From assembly GCA_004151065.3 (NCBI GenBank), contig NWUY0300065743.1, positions 9,606 through 21,495 on the forward strand: 11,890 bases of DNA. Direction: 5' to 3'. Made by a program: the position numbers and the translations under genes. The DNA comes from Larix sibirica. Lineage: Eukaryota; Streptophyta; Pinopsida; Pinales; Pinaceae. Position 1 is the stretch's first letter. Every line of letters begins with the position of its first letter. Under the pieces are notes generated by a model that was given only the letters and a program-made list of their open reading frames with translations, had not been told where the DNA came from and ran no database searches. Positions 1 through 8,381 of the stretch are shown one piece after another.

Positions 1-88
1 AAATTATACTGCTATATTATTAAAATCTAACAATAAGGAGTTCTTATGACATTATTTTCTCTTATCATGCTTGTAGTGATTTCTTGGT

Positions 89-1260
89 TTAATTTCGGTA
101 TATGATTTTCTTCATGCCTTTATGTTGCTTGGTTAATTGATGAACTTTTATTAGTACGTACACTTGGAGTTCCCATAGTTTGTACTCAACATTCCTATAT
201 GTTTGTTCTTGAATTGGATTGGCATCTTCTTGAGCTGTGATGTGGATTAGATCCGTATTTGTTCCTTTTTCCACAACTTGGATTTTTATTCCTGAGAACT
301 TTGATGCCTCCTTCTAGATTTTCTTTCACTTGTTTTCCAACAACCTCTTATCATTCTTAAGCTTCTTAATTTGCATTAGTAGGTTTATGATGCTTTTTTA
401 GACTTGAATTTTCTTTATTATTTGATTTGTTGATATCTTTAATTTCTGGATTTCCAAGTTTCTCTTCCTTCAACTTTCTGATTTGTTTTAGTAGCCCTTG
501 ACTAAGGTTTTTCAAATGAGAATTGTTTCCATTTTTTTCTAATAGGTTCTTCTCGATATCTTGATTCTCTTGTTTCAACTTCTACACGCATTGTTTTCTA
601 TCTTTTGACTTCTTGATTTGTGTAAGTAGTTTTGACTGTCGTCTTTTAAGCGAGAAATTTCTTCATTTTTATCCATGATAACTTCGTCAAATTATTTTTG
701 CATTTATTTTACTGTTTTCTGACTATATTCAAGGATAATTTGTGAGATATTTTGAGGTCTTTTGATGTTACTGGATCTGACTCCAATGTAGAGTCCTTTA
801 ATGCTATCTTTTTCTTTTTGTATGAAAATGTCAAAAACTTCTTTTTTGTGTTTAAAATGAATGTCCTCAGTTCTTTCATCCAGGGTGCACCCAAAATTGT
901 GTCACCATCATCTTTCCACAAAGATTTAACAATAAATTGCGAGACACCAGTATAATCTCCAATGTTCAGTTGTAAATTGCTTATGCTATATTCTTTTTCG
1001 TTCCACGAATCTAGTTTTTCAATTATATTTGACTTGGGAATCGCTAACTAGTTAGCGAATTCAGTACTAATATAATTATTACGTCCGGTGGGATCGATGG
1101 AGATATTGATATCTTTCCCTCCAAGTGTCCCTTTGACTATAAATAGCACTGAAGCAAGAACTCTTCAAGTTTTAGGGAGCCTTTCCTTCTCTTTGTTATT
1201 GGACTCCTTTTGCTTTCGTTGATAACTGACATTAATTGATACCTTGATATAAATCTCACT
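89..1260 (-). pseudogene. Broken retroelement fragment with retropepsin-like domain
   Basis: Read on the minus strand, one frame runs from 1260 down to 709 with two internal stops (TGA at 1167–1165, TAG at 1050–1048). It encodes a retropepsin-like fold: a VKGTLGGKDI strand, an IDPTG loop (1098–1084) followed by NNYIS, and, about 80 residues on, DTILGAPWMKEL, the second hydrophobic-D-x-x-G element of retroviral-type aspartic proteases. A Lys-rich segment (…TKKKFLTFSYKKKK) follows. Below 709 the similarity appears to continue only by changing frame, as Lys/Glu/Asn-rich coiled-coil-like stretches (578–366) and a last piece at 298–89. No zinc knuckle, reverse transcriptase, RNase H or integrase was seen. 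Protease position and style suit a Ty3/gypsy or related pararetrovirus-type polyprotein, but I cannot choose. Stops, frameshifts and an abnormal active-site loop make it a dead fossil, antisense to the host gene. Confidence 0.65.
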
Positions 1261-1263
1261 TTA

Positions 1264-1826
1264 TACCTGCCCTTTTCAATATTTAAATATCCTTCGTGTT
1301 AATAGCTCATTTTTTTTTTGTGCCTTGTAAATAATTATACAAGGGTCCAGAAAATGATAATTATCCTAGAGCATCACTTGTTTGTCAGGTCTATCATCCC
1401 CCTGATATCTTTCCCATAGAAATATTTGATAGCTTCTTTGCCCTATCCATTAAAAACCGATAACAAAGGGCAAGTAATATGCACTTTGCAAAACCCTTGC
1501 ATAAATTTGGAAAAAATTGAAGTGTTATGTTGATTAACACATACCTGGGAAATGAAAACCACGGGCAGCAATCAATTTCTTCCTTGCTCCAAGAAAAAAT
1601 CTTTGTTTGTGGTGTCTATGCTTTGGCTATCTCTAGCTCCTTAGCTCTTAACCCAAATTGCTGAAAAGAGCAATAATCTAAATCAATTGGATTTTACACC
1701 CTTGTTGGTGCTTTTCTATGGAAAGTTGATTATTTCCCATTGACTCAGTTATTTCTCATTAATCTTATTATTTCAATTCATCTCGATTATTTCATTATGC
1801 TATGTCTGCAATGTCCATACACATTT
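1264..1826. other. No gene seen; AT-rich DNA
   Basis: Both strands carry many stops and I recognise no protein. A small inverted repeat (CCTTGTA at 1323–1329, TACAAGG at 1338–1344) is present but unremarkable. It may be an upstream part of the retroelement fossil or intron DNA of the downstream gene. Confidence 0.5.
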
Positions 1827-1841
1827 TATATATATATATAT
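1827..1841. repeat. (TA)n microsatellite
   Basis: An uninterrupted TA run of about 15 bases, followed by TATG/CATA-rich sequence to about 1882. Confidence 0.9.
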
Positions 1842-1951
1842 CTTTGTATGTATGCATATATCTATGTTGTATATGATATGCATGTGTTGTGGGTAGACAC
1901 CCCCAACCGGCGACAAACTAAGTAGGAAAAAGAAAGGCAAGCACATTAAGG

Positions 1952-1985
1952 GGCTTGCTTGGTTATTGGAGTAACCAAGCAAGCC
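1952..1985. repeat. Perfect 14-bp inverted repeat, 6-base loop
   Basis: GGCTTGCTTGGTTA (1952–1965) and TAACCAAGCAAGCC (1972–1985) are exact reverse complements separated by TTGGAG. Either strand could fold into a tight stem-loop. No U-run follows and no gene ends here, so it is not a bacterial-type terminator. It may be an LTR stem. Confidence 0.9.
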
Positions 1986-2069
1986 ATGATTCAGTATAAG
2001 TAAGAATAGACAAATATCAGAAAAGAGTAGGTAGTGTGGAGCCAGGAGGATTGTAAAAGATTGGAATGG

Positions 2070-2135
2070 AAGGTTTTCCACAACTGAATATAAGGTTTTC
2101 CGCAGTTGAATATAAGGTTTTCCGCAGTTGAATAT
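2070..2135 (+). repeat. 22-bp tandem repeat, three copies plus remnant
   Basis: Three contiguous units at 2070–2091, 2092–2113 and 2114–2135. The second and third are identical (AAGGTTTTCCGCAGTTGAAT plus AT), and the first differs at a few positions. A truncated fourth unit starts at 2136. Confidence 0.9.
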
Positions 2136-2397
2136 AAGGTTTCCAACTTTCCTGTAATTGAGAGAAGGTTTTTCTTTGGACCAGAATTGTACTAAGTACT
2201 GTTTAGTGGGTTTTTCTCCTCAGGAGGGGATGTTTTCCCGCTGTAATTTGTGTGAATCAACGTTCAGGATACTTTTCTTATGCCATTATTTTGAATGTAT
2301 TGTCAAGGGTTAATCTGAAGACTGAAGTTAATATTCTTTTGGTTTAATTGTGAATTAAGTTCAAGTAAGACCCTTGTGACTGAATAAGTTTTTGGAT

Positions 2398-2414
2398 TAT
2401 ATATATATATATAT
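2398..2414. repeat. (AT)n microsatellite
   Basis: A 17-base alternating AT run beginning TATATA. Confidence 0.9.
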
Positions 2415-3122
2415 GCCTGTTTATATGTTCTATGTATGTAGAGGCTGTCATTAGTTGTCTCATTGTTTTGGGGAAGTATGCACATTTTTCTTCTTCTTTC
2501 AACAACTTACATGAAGGTCCCTAAAGAGATTGTAGAAAGTTAAGTTCTAAATGCGACTAATTTTCCCTTGAATGTAGAATCCATCTTTTATACCTTGGGT
2601 TGTGAGATCAAAAGATATGAGGTTTTTGTTTCTTTTGTGCTGCCCTGGAAAACTGTATGTTTTGGAATGATAAACTAGAAAATGGGTGCGTTTGTGGCAG
2701 GAATGCATTTCTCTTATATTGCTGAATCAACTATGTGCATATACACTTCTTTTACTATGTTAGGCTGTTGTGTGTTGGGCACTTAAGTGGCTTGGCCATT
2801 TTTTCTATGTAGATTAACATGGGAATGTTGCTTGTTGGAAACCTATGCATCCCCCATAATTAGAAACAAAAGTGGGAAATGAAAGGACATGGGTTTCAAC
2901 AAATGGTACATCAAGGGTTCAAAAGTATCGAAAACTTTGGGGTAGTCCATTTAGGAATCCATGCAATGTGGGGAAACACTGTAAATGGCTTTTAGAAGTG
3001 GTAACTATAATTTCAAAGCAAAATCTTCTTAAAAACCTACTATATATTGCTCTTCTTTTTGCTGGTCTGCTACTCTATTTTGAAAAATCAGAACTTAGAA
3101 CCAAGGTTATCACTTATCAGAG
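2415..3122. other. No gene seen; probable intron DNA
   Basis: No recognisable exon, domain or RNA gene. An open frame near 2872–3144 on + has no recognisable motif and runs into the AACTG-rich repeat, so I treat it as chance. If the RBBP6-like gene starts upstream of the window, this is part of its intron. Confidence 0.45.
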
Positions 3123-3660
3123 CTGGAATTGGAATTGGAACTAGCCAAGGGTCAGACTGGGAACTGACCGGAAAACTGGGTTGAAAAACTGCCGAACTGT
3201 TTTCTTAGGTTAAAATGCCACACGACTACATCCAGTGGAATGAGGGTTGGTCCTGATTGAAACCGGCCTGCCAGTGTGATTTAGGAGTCTGTTCAGGGAC
3301 TGCAGGGTGTGAGCTGGTCTGGTCCGGCTGATTCCGATAACTATGATTAGAATAGGTTTGTTTTCTACTTGAAATGGATTTTATGTTACACATTAGGGTT
3401 AGTGGGCACTTTTAGGATTAGTGTAGGACATTTTTAATCTATTTGGAGATTTGTGGAAAACTGAAAAAATTCTGTGAACTGTTTGCAGTTTCTGAAAACG
3501 TTTTGGGAAACTGCCACAGATGTTTCTGGAAACCGCCCGAAACCACTGAACAGTTTCCAAAATAGCTTCTGGTGACTGGAAATGTTTTGGAAACTGGGAA
3601 CAGGTTTCCAGCCTGCAAGAAATCAGAAATGGTTTCTGGGTTTTACTGTGGGAAACTAAA
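3123..3660. repeat. Degenerate AACTG/GGAAACTG-rich repeat tract
   Basis: The tract starts with GGAATT repeats (3124–3139). Variants of GGAAACTG and its complement CAGTTTCC then recur at irregular spacing, for example around 3160, 3172, 3187, 3197, 3459, 3476, 3510, 3575 and 3590. Open frames across it (such as 3572–3811) reflect this composition rather than a gene. Confidence 0.55.
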
Positions 3661-3990
3661 GAGCATATCTAAAACTACATTTCATCCATCCAAAATAGCT
3701 GTTGAGCTGGCTGGATTTTCTGTTCGAATCAGACCAAGAACACCTGAGGAAATCAGGACCATAATCCCAATTGGTCGGCTGCCTTGTGGCCCGCTATTCT
3801 GGTATAGATAGAACATATGTTTCTGTTAGTTAACATCATAGTAGACGGCACATTATATTTTTGAAATTCTCATTCTCTCTCTGAAGGACACATGGTTCGT
3901 TTCATTTATCCAATAACTGTTGTTGAATCATTGTCTAAGGATCATTCAATTATTAGATTCTCTTATGATTTGTTGTTGCAATTTTGTCAG

Positions 3991-4029
3991 GGAAAAAAAG
4001 GAAGAAGGCTTTACCCCTATCTGCTACAG
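3991..4029 (+). CDS. Exon A: KKRKK basic stretch
   Basis: The acceptor is ttttgtcag at 3982–3990 and the donor is CAG|gtgcct. Read with two leading bases, the exon gives KKRKKALPLSAT plus one base of Asp. The basic run looks like a nuclear localisation signal. The other two frames are open but do not join the next exon in its only sensible frame. Confidence 0.6.
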
Positions 4030-6703
4030 GTGCCTTTTTGCACCACTGCTTTAGCATGATACTTCTTTTGTGTACGATTAACTCGCAAAGAATCATATTC
4101 AGCAGAATTCACATTTGTTTTAAGCAGAAGATTAGTCATAGTGAAAAATTAAAAACTCATTGATTTGTATGTCTGATTTATATTAGATGGAGTTGCAAAT
4201 TTCATGGCTTCTGGGAAACTAAAGAAGGTGGGTGAGTTGTCCAAGTCAGATCTGACTTCTTTAGGGAAACATGATGTATTTTTATCTTATTTAAGTTGTG
4301 TTTCTTCCAGTTTTGATTGATTTGACCAGTATCATTTGCAAGACAGGGTGGTCGCTGTTGCTATGTATGTGGTTGTCCAGACCATCTGGCAAGGGACTGT
4401 CCAGATAATTCTGCTACTTATACTCAGCATGGTATTTTTCATGCAGGTAAGGAACCTTTCTGCTTGATCCTAATTTAAAACTAAAATTGCAAGTTCTGCA
4501 AACCGGTATTATTACAATCTAGATGTGCTTCTGTTAGTTTCTGGAATCTGGATACTTTGTCTTTGGTTTTGCAGGAGTGAATCAGGTATTATGAAATGTA
4601 TATTTGAATTTGAGTGCTTCTTCTGTTGCATTTTTTATCCTCAGAAGCCTCACATCATTTTCCATCTCCTTGCATTTGCTTCAGGTGGACCAATGTATCC
4701 TGGAAATATTCCTGCATATGGTCCAAATGCATACTGGCATGGAACATCAGTACCCCATGTCAGGCCCTTTCCTAATATGTATGGTCCAACTCCTCCACCT
4801 TTTCCATTTGAGAGTCCAATGATGCCAGTTGCACCATATGCCATTCCTCCATACATGCCATCAATATATTCAGGTGTTCCTATTCACTGGTAGGTTTCTT
4901 TTCTAAACTTGAACCTTTTTCCATTTCACCATTTTCACTGTTCACCCTTGTATTTAACACAGGTTTCCTTTTCCTAATTCATCTAACTGGAAACCATATC
5001 TTTGTAAATTTCAATAATTTATTTCTTCTGCCTATTACATCTTTGGATTTGATGTAGTGGTTTCATGAGAATGGGAAGTGTCGGACCTTCTCTTGTTACT
5101 CCATCTGAAAGGCCTTTAAGCCGAGAAGAATTTTTGCAACTTCAGGATAATGAAAGACGGCGCAGACTTATGCAAGATAGGTACCTGACTTTCCTCATCA
5201 TCACATTTGTTGTTATAGGCTGCTAGTTCCTCATCAACATTGCCAATTTTAGATGACTTGAAATATTGAGCTTGGGTTATTTGTCATTTCAGAGCTGTTT
5301 TCCTCTCTTAAATCTCTGTATCCTTCAGTTAGCTGAATGTGCATGTATATCTTACGCATGTGTAATGTAGTTTTGATATTGAGTTCTGATATTTTCCCTG
5401 AACTTGTAGGGAACGAATTCAAGAAAACACTAATTCAATGGAAGGTGACTCCAGAGTGCGATGTTTAGAATCTCAGAAGCATTGGTATGATCAGCAGAAA
5501 ATCTCAGATGATGAGCATCATAATCCTTATAGCACACATGAGCTTGACCGGGATTCTGTTAGAAATTATTCAGATGATAGTTATTATCAAAAAAGAAGTG
5601 GGAAGCATATGCGAAAGCATTCTCAGGAGAAATATATTGATAGTAATGCATGCCATAGACAGGATTCTGTTTCAGATGACAGTGATTATCAGAAGGGCAG
5701 GAGTGTGAGACATACACAAAAGTATCCTCGGGAAAAATATGTTGATAGTAATGCGTGTCAAGGGCAAGTTACTGTTTCAAATGAGAGTGATTGTCAGGAG
5801 AGAAAGAAACAGCATACGGGAAGATGTTCTCAAGAAAAATACGCTGATAGCTATGCATGTCAAAGGAAAGAATCTCTATGTGAGGATGAAGATGATTTGT
5901 CATATGAGAGAAGGGGTAATAGTCTGCATTCAGAAAGGTGGCATCGATATTCAAAGTCCCCAAACTACACTGGCGGAAACCATAGTAGGAATTACCTTGA
6001 AGATAGTATAGAAAGATCCATATCTGAGCTAGAGGATGATGAACCTTGGAAAACTTGTCACACCATGTATGGAGAATTAGGAAATTTAAAGTCTAGCAAA
6101 CAGAGTGGTTCAATGAAGTCCAGTGACAGAAAGAGTATTTACAGGAAATCTGGAAGCCCGTGTAATAGTCACCTAAGTCTTCATAGAAGCAAAATAGATG
6201 CTTCTAAAGATCTAAAACGTACATCTTATCATAAAAACGATACCAAGAAGCATGGAAATTCAGAGCATGCTGAAGAGGATGATGGGGATTCATTATGCAG
6301 GTACGACTCTGCTGAAGAAGAGAATTTAGAGAGAAAGGTTCAACATGAAAAGCATAGAAGCAATCATCGGAAGAAATGGAGCCATTCAACAGGTAAATAT
6401 GACCTTTATTTTTCCAGCGAGGAATCTAAAAGAAGAAAGAAATCCAGGAATGATCAAAGAAATAGCCTAAATAAAACTAGAGATACTGAGACCAATGTTA
6501 TAGATGAATGTGAGCTACATACCTCTAGGCATCCTAAGCTCAAATCCAAGAGACATTCTAAGCCGACTACTTCTGTATTGGACCCTATAGAGGAAAGTAG
6601 ATGGAAAATGGATGCAGGTTTGGATACTGACAATGAAGATGTGTATTATATGTATCATACAAGGGATAAGCATGATCATTCACACAAAAAGAAGGAAAAC
6701 TGA
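3991..6703 (+). CDS. RBBP6/PQT3-like protein, C-terminal 599 residues, six exons (5' partial)
   Basis: Six exons (3991–4029, 4187–4227, 4347–4446, 4685–4889, 5058–5180, 5410–6703) with GT–AG introns of 157, 119, 238, 168 and 229 bases join without a frame break: 1802 coding bases, the first two completing an upstream codon. Domains in order: basic KKRKK (residues 1–5), CCHC zinc knuckle (31–44), Pro/Met/Tyr-rich region (61–127), PLSREEF…ERRRR motif (147–163), then a charged, mostly disordered Ser/Lys/Arg/Asp tail with three tandem repeats (217–323) and basic clusters. RBBP6/MPE1 proteins are nuclear RING E3 ligases linked to mRNA 3'-end processing; in Arabidopsis the family includes PARAQUAT TOLERANCE 3. 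The KKRKK stretch, proline-rich part and LSREEF-type motif followed by a basic tail support membership. The diagnostic DWNN and RING domains are not in the window, so the family call is inference and another zinc-knuckle nuclear protein is possible. It is incomplete at the 5' end. Confidence 0.65.
4187..4227 (+). CDS. Exon B: linker before the zinc knuckle
   Basis: Lies between ttatattag and AAG|gtgggt. It reads D-GVANFMASGKLKK and ends in phase 0, directly before the Gly-Gly-Arg-Cys start of the zinc-knuckle exon. Confidence 0.6.
4347..4446 (+). CDS. Exon C: CCHC zinc knuckle
   Basis: The acceptor is gcaagacag and the donor is GCAG|gtaagg. It encodes GGRCCYVCGCPDHLARDC followed by PDNSATYTQHGIFHA. 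The ligands fit C-x2-C-x4-H-x4-C exactly (residues 31, 34, 39, 44), the pattern of nucleic-acid-binding zinc knuckles. An extra Cys at residue 30 and one at 36 lie outside the ligand set. It differs from the usual CFRCGKPGH-type knuckle found before the RING in this family, so it may be a second, C-terminal knuckle. Confidence 0.8.
4685..4889 (+). CDS. Exon D: Pro/Met/Tyr-rich segment
   Basis: Acceptor tttgcttcag, donor CACTG|gtaggt. The product starts GPMYPGNIPAYGPNAYW and is rich in Pro, Met, Tyr and Phe (…MYGPTPPPFPF…MMPVAPYAIPPYMP…). Reading past the donor meets TAG at 4891–4893, so splicing at 4889/4890 is needed. Joining to 5058 makes Cys (TG|T) and gives …VPIHCGFMRMGS. The segment is likely flexible and may bind proline-recognising partners. 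Confidence 0.75.
5058..5180 (+). CDS. Exon E: PLSREEF…ERRRR motif
   Basis: Acceptor tttgatgtag, donor GATAG|gtacct. It encodes GFMRMGSVGPSLVTPSERPL, then SREEFLQLQDNERRRRLMQD. A LSREEF-type motif followed by a basic helix after a proline-rich tract is what I recall from RBBP6 proteins, and this is my main reason for the family call. The segment after SREEF is likely a charged helix. Confidence 0.75.
5410..6703 (+). CDS. Terminal exon: charged, repeat-containing tail
   Basis: The acceptor is aacttgtag (5401–5409). The frame is open for 430 codons to TGA at 6701–6703. An ATG at 5438 begins a 421-residue open frame, but the exon joins upstream in frame, so this Met is internal. The product is rich in Ser, Lys, Arg, Asp, Glu and His, with few hydrophobics and no domain I recognise. 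It carries three tandem repeats (5552–5872), acidic patches (EDEDD near 5885, EEDDGD near 6274), a KRRKKSR cluster near 6428 and a His/Lys-rich end (HDHSHKKKEN). Many Ser next to acidic or basic residues suggest a phosphorylated disordered tail. Confidence 0.85.
5552..5872 (+). repeat. Three in-frame tandem repeats of ~105–111 bases
   Basis: Units at 5552–5662 (37 codons), 5663–5767 (35) and 5768–5872 (35). All follow a pattern like (D)SVSDDSDYQK…R…(Q/R)EKY(I/V/A)DSNAC: EKYIDSNAC, EKYVDSNAC and EKYADSYAC end the three units. The bases following (5873 on) lose the pattern. The repeat arose by duplication inside the exon and has kept the frame. Confidence 0.85.
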
Positions 6704-7348
6704 TGTCTGCTATTTTTTTCTCGTTTTTTTTTCTTTATTGTGGGTTATTTGCGAATGCAAGTTTGTTTAATTGTAATTTATAGTCATTTATGGTCATTCT
6801 GATGTGAAATTAGAAGAGTTGCTGTCAGTTTTCATCACAGTTCAATTCAATTAACACTTTGGAATGTTGTTTACTTCAGTTTATGTAATCTTTATTCTCT
6901 ATTTTGGGAATCATTTCCATATTCAGCAACTAGCAATAATACTCTGTTATATTGTTTTAAAATAATATTATTTTCTTTCTGGGCTGTCATTTATTGCAGC
7001 CTCTAGTCACAGAATCTTGTGGCTTTTCTTTGCATCACCTTTAAACATTTACAGCAGTCACATAGTACATTTAAAGAACATGTATGCTACTTCAAAATAG
7101 AGAGAAAATATGATACCCAAAAATATTTAACAGATAAAAATGAAAACGGTAAGAATTTAAAATACTTGAAATAATTCTGGCTGTCGAATCCTTTTGCACT
7201 GCTTCCAAAGTAAAGCTTTCTGACTTTGGGATATCAATTTACATTAAAAGTTAATCAATCGTTTTTGCATAAACTCTCAGGAAATGTGTTTACAAAAATT
7301 TAATGGGCCTTCAAACTTTTCATTTTGTAATGTGAGCATATAAATAAA
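6704..7348 (+). other. Probable 3' UTR and flank of the RBBP6-like gene
   Basis: T-rich from 6712 to 6738, then AT-rich with no open frame of note. The first exact AATAAA is at 7343–7348, about 640 bases past the stop. Plant poly(A) signals are loose, and TGTAAT-like motifs near 6770 and 6885 could act earlier, so the transcript end is not decided. The 16-bp AT palindrome at 6959–6974 is likely just composition. Confidence 0.4.
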
Positions 7349-7664
7349 TCGAGTTCATTTCCAAGTTGGGACTTCTGTACTTCTTATTTTCAATCATAAG
7401 GTACGGAATCTTTATTAACCCAAATGACAGTGGGTGATGGAGCAAATCAGACTAATGAACATGGACTGGCATTTATCTACGGTGGGCACAGTGGGGTACT
7501 AGTTATTATTCCTAGGCAAAACAGTTTGTTATTTTTCCCATCGTGTTACATCTTTCTCGAAATTAATGTACACTCTTGATTCCAGCAATTTTAGTGATAA
7601 TAACTAAAATTCATCAACATTTCTTTGATTAATTGCATTAAATGCATTGGGAATTTTATTAATA
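7349..7664. other. Intergenic, no feature seen
   Basis: AT-rich, stops in all frames, no recognisable repeat or RNA gene. Confidence 0.5.
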
Positions 7665-7673
7665 ATTATGTTA

Positions 7674-7926
7674 TGTACAAGCCTCAAGGGTTAGCACAAT
7701 CGGTTTAACCTTCTCTTCAGGGCATGTTGTCGATGGTGAGGCCATAGCTCATAGGTTCAGATCTGGTTGAGTCCTCAGGGTTACCAGTTGCGATTGTTGC
7801 TCGTAGTTGAGCTGCCCTCCATCTGGATATTCTGGGGAAGAGGGAGAGATCCCACGAGGTTTTCCTTGGAAGAAGAAAATTCAGTTATGCACGTGTTATA
7901 TTGTCATGATTTGTTTTTTATCATTG
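7674..7926 (+). mobile_element. SINE-like element with 9-bp flanking repeat
   Basis: A box A-like TTAGCACAATCGG (7691–7703) is close to the Pol III consensus TRGCNNAGYNGG. A box B-like GGTTCAGATCT (7754–7764) is a weaker match to GGTTCRANTCC. The body is more GC-rich than its surroundings and ends in a T-rich tail (7911–7920). ATTATGTTA occurs exactly on both sides (7665–7673 and 7927–7935), as expected for a target-site duplication. Chance is possible because the flanks are AT-rich, and the A–B distance (about 62 bases) is long. The open frame 7767–7979 across it has no recognisable content. Confidence 0.45.
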
Positions 7927-7935
7927 ATTATGTTA

Positions 7936-8177
7936 CATTGGGGTACAATACCTTACCATATCACCTTTATGATTACTAACGTTTAATAAATTATTTGTAT
8001 GGGTTAAATAGGTATCTACTATCAACTCAATAATGTGGGAGTTTTGGGGTTGTGATTATAAGGTGATAGGATCAATTTGTGATAGTTGTATCATAGTAGT
8101 ACACGTTGAGCGTCTCTCATCCATCCAGGAGAAACAATAGTAGAAGAATTATAGTTTTCAAGAGTGGAAGCAGTACA
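7936..8177. other. No gene seen
   Basis: AT-rich intergenic DNA with no protein or RNA gene I recognise. Confidence 0.5.
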
Positions 8178-8381
8178 AAATCTTGATGTATATCAAATCA
8201 ATTAGTAAAAGGCATTGGCATCCCATTTCCAATTAAAACACCCAAAACCCCAATCACTAGTCTTTTAGCACAAACAAAGAGTAGCGATAGGAAGGCTTAG
8301 TTATAAAACCAAACACATCCTCTAATCTTGATATAGGTTCAACCAATTAGAAAAAAGCATTGGAATTTCACTTCCAAATGA
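8178..8381 (+). repeat. Diverged direct repeat, two ~57-base copies
   Basis: Copy 1 (about 8178–8234) and copy 2 (about 8324–8381) both read AATCTTGAT…TCAA.CAATTAG.AAAA.GCATTGG…CTTCCAA-like sequence with substitutions and small gaps. Starts are about 146 bases apart. No open frame or tRNA-like box links them, and the origin is unknown. Confidence 0.6.

Larger units (their letters stand above)
1885..2390 (+). mobile_element. Possible decayed LTR (Ty1/copia-like style)
   Basis: The stretch opens with TGTTGTGGGTAGACACCCCC. It holds a perfect hairpin (1952–1985), a tandem 22-bp repeat (2070–2135), a 'gtgggtttttctcctcagg' segment near 2207 and 'ttttcccgctgtaatttgtgtg' near 2233. The last two resemble the region near the end of plant copia-type LTRs. 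I found no matching 3' terminus with CA, no target-site duplication, no primer-binding site and no second copy. The element class and both ends are therefore inference; it could equally be an unclassified repeat. Confidence 0.25.

Noticed and set aside
1041-1058. Perfect 18-bp palindrome TCGCTAACTAGTTAGCGA as an operator or binding site
   Set aside because: It lies inside the retropepsin frame, where codons for Ala-Asn-stop-Leu-Ala produce the symmetry, so coding history explains it.
1137-1145. CTATAAATAG as a TATA box on the + strand
   Set aside because: It falls within the minus-strand retropepsin fossil and no + strand transcript or gene follows.
2872-3144. 90-codon + strand open frame with a hydrophobic stretch
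   Set aside because: No recognisable motif, no splice context, and its end (WNWNWN) is the GGAATT repeat.
3572-3811. 79-codon + strand open frame
   Set aside because: First part is the AACTG-rich repeat; no known domain.
5438-5440. ATG at 5438 as the start of a separate single-exon gene
   Set aside because: Reading is open upstream to a good acceptor at 5409 and joins exon E in frame, making Arg across the junction.
6959-6974. 16-bp palindrome AAAATAATATTATTTT containing TAATATTA, reminiscent of a geminivirus origin
   Set aside because: The GC stem and full nonamer are missing; it is simple AT composition.
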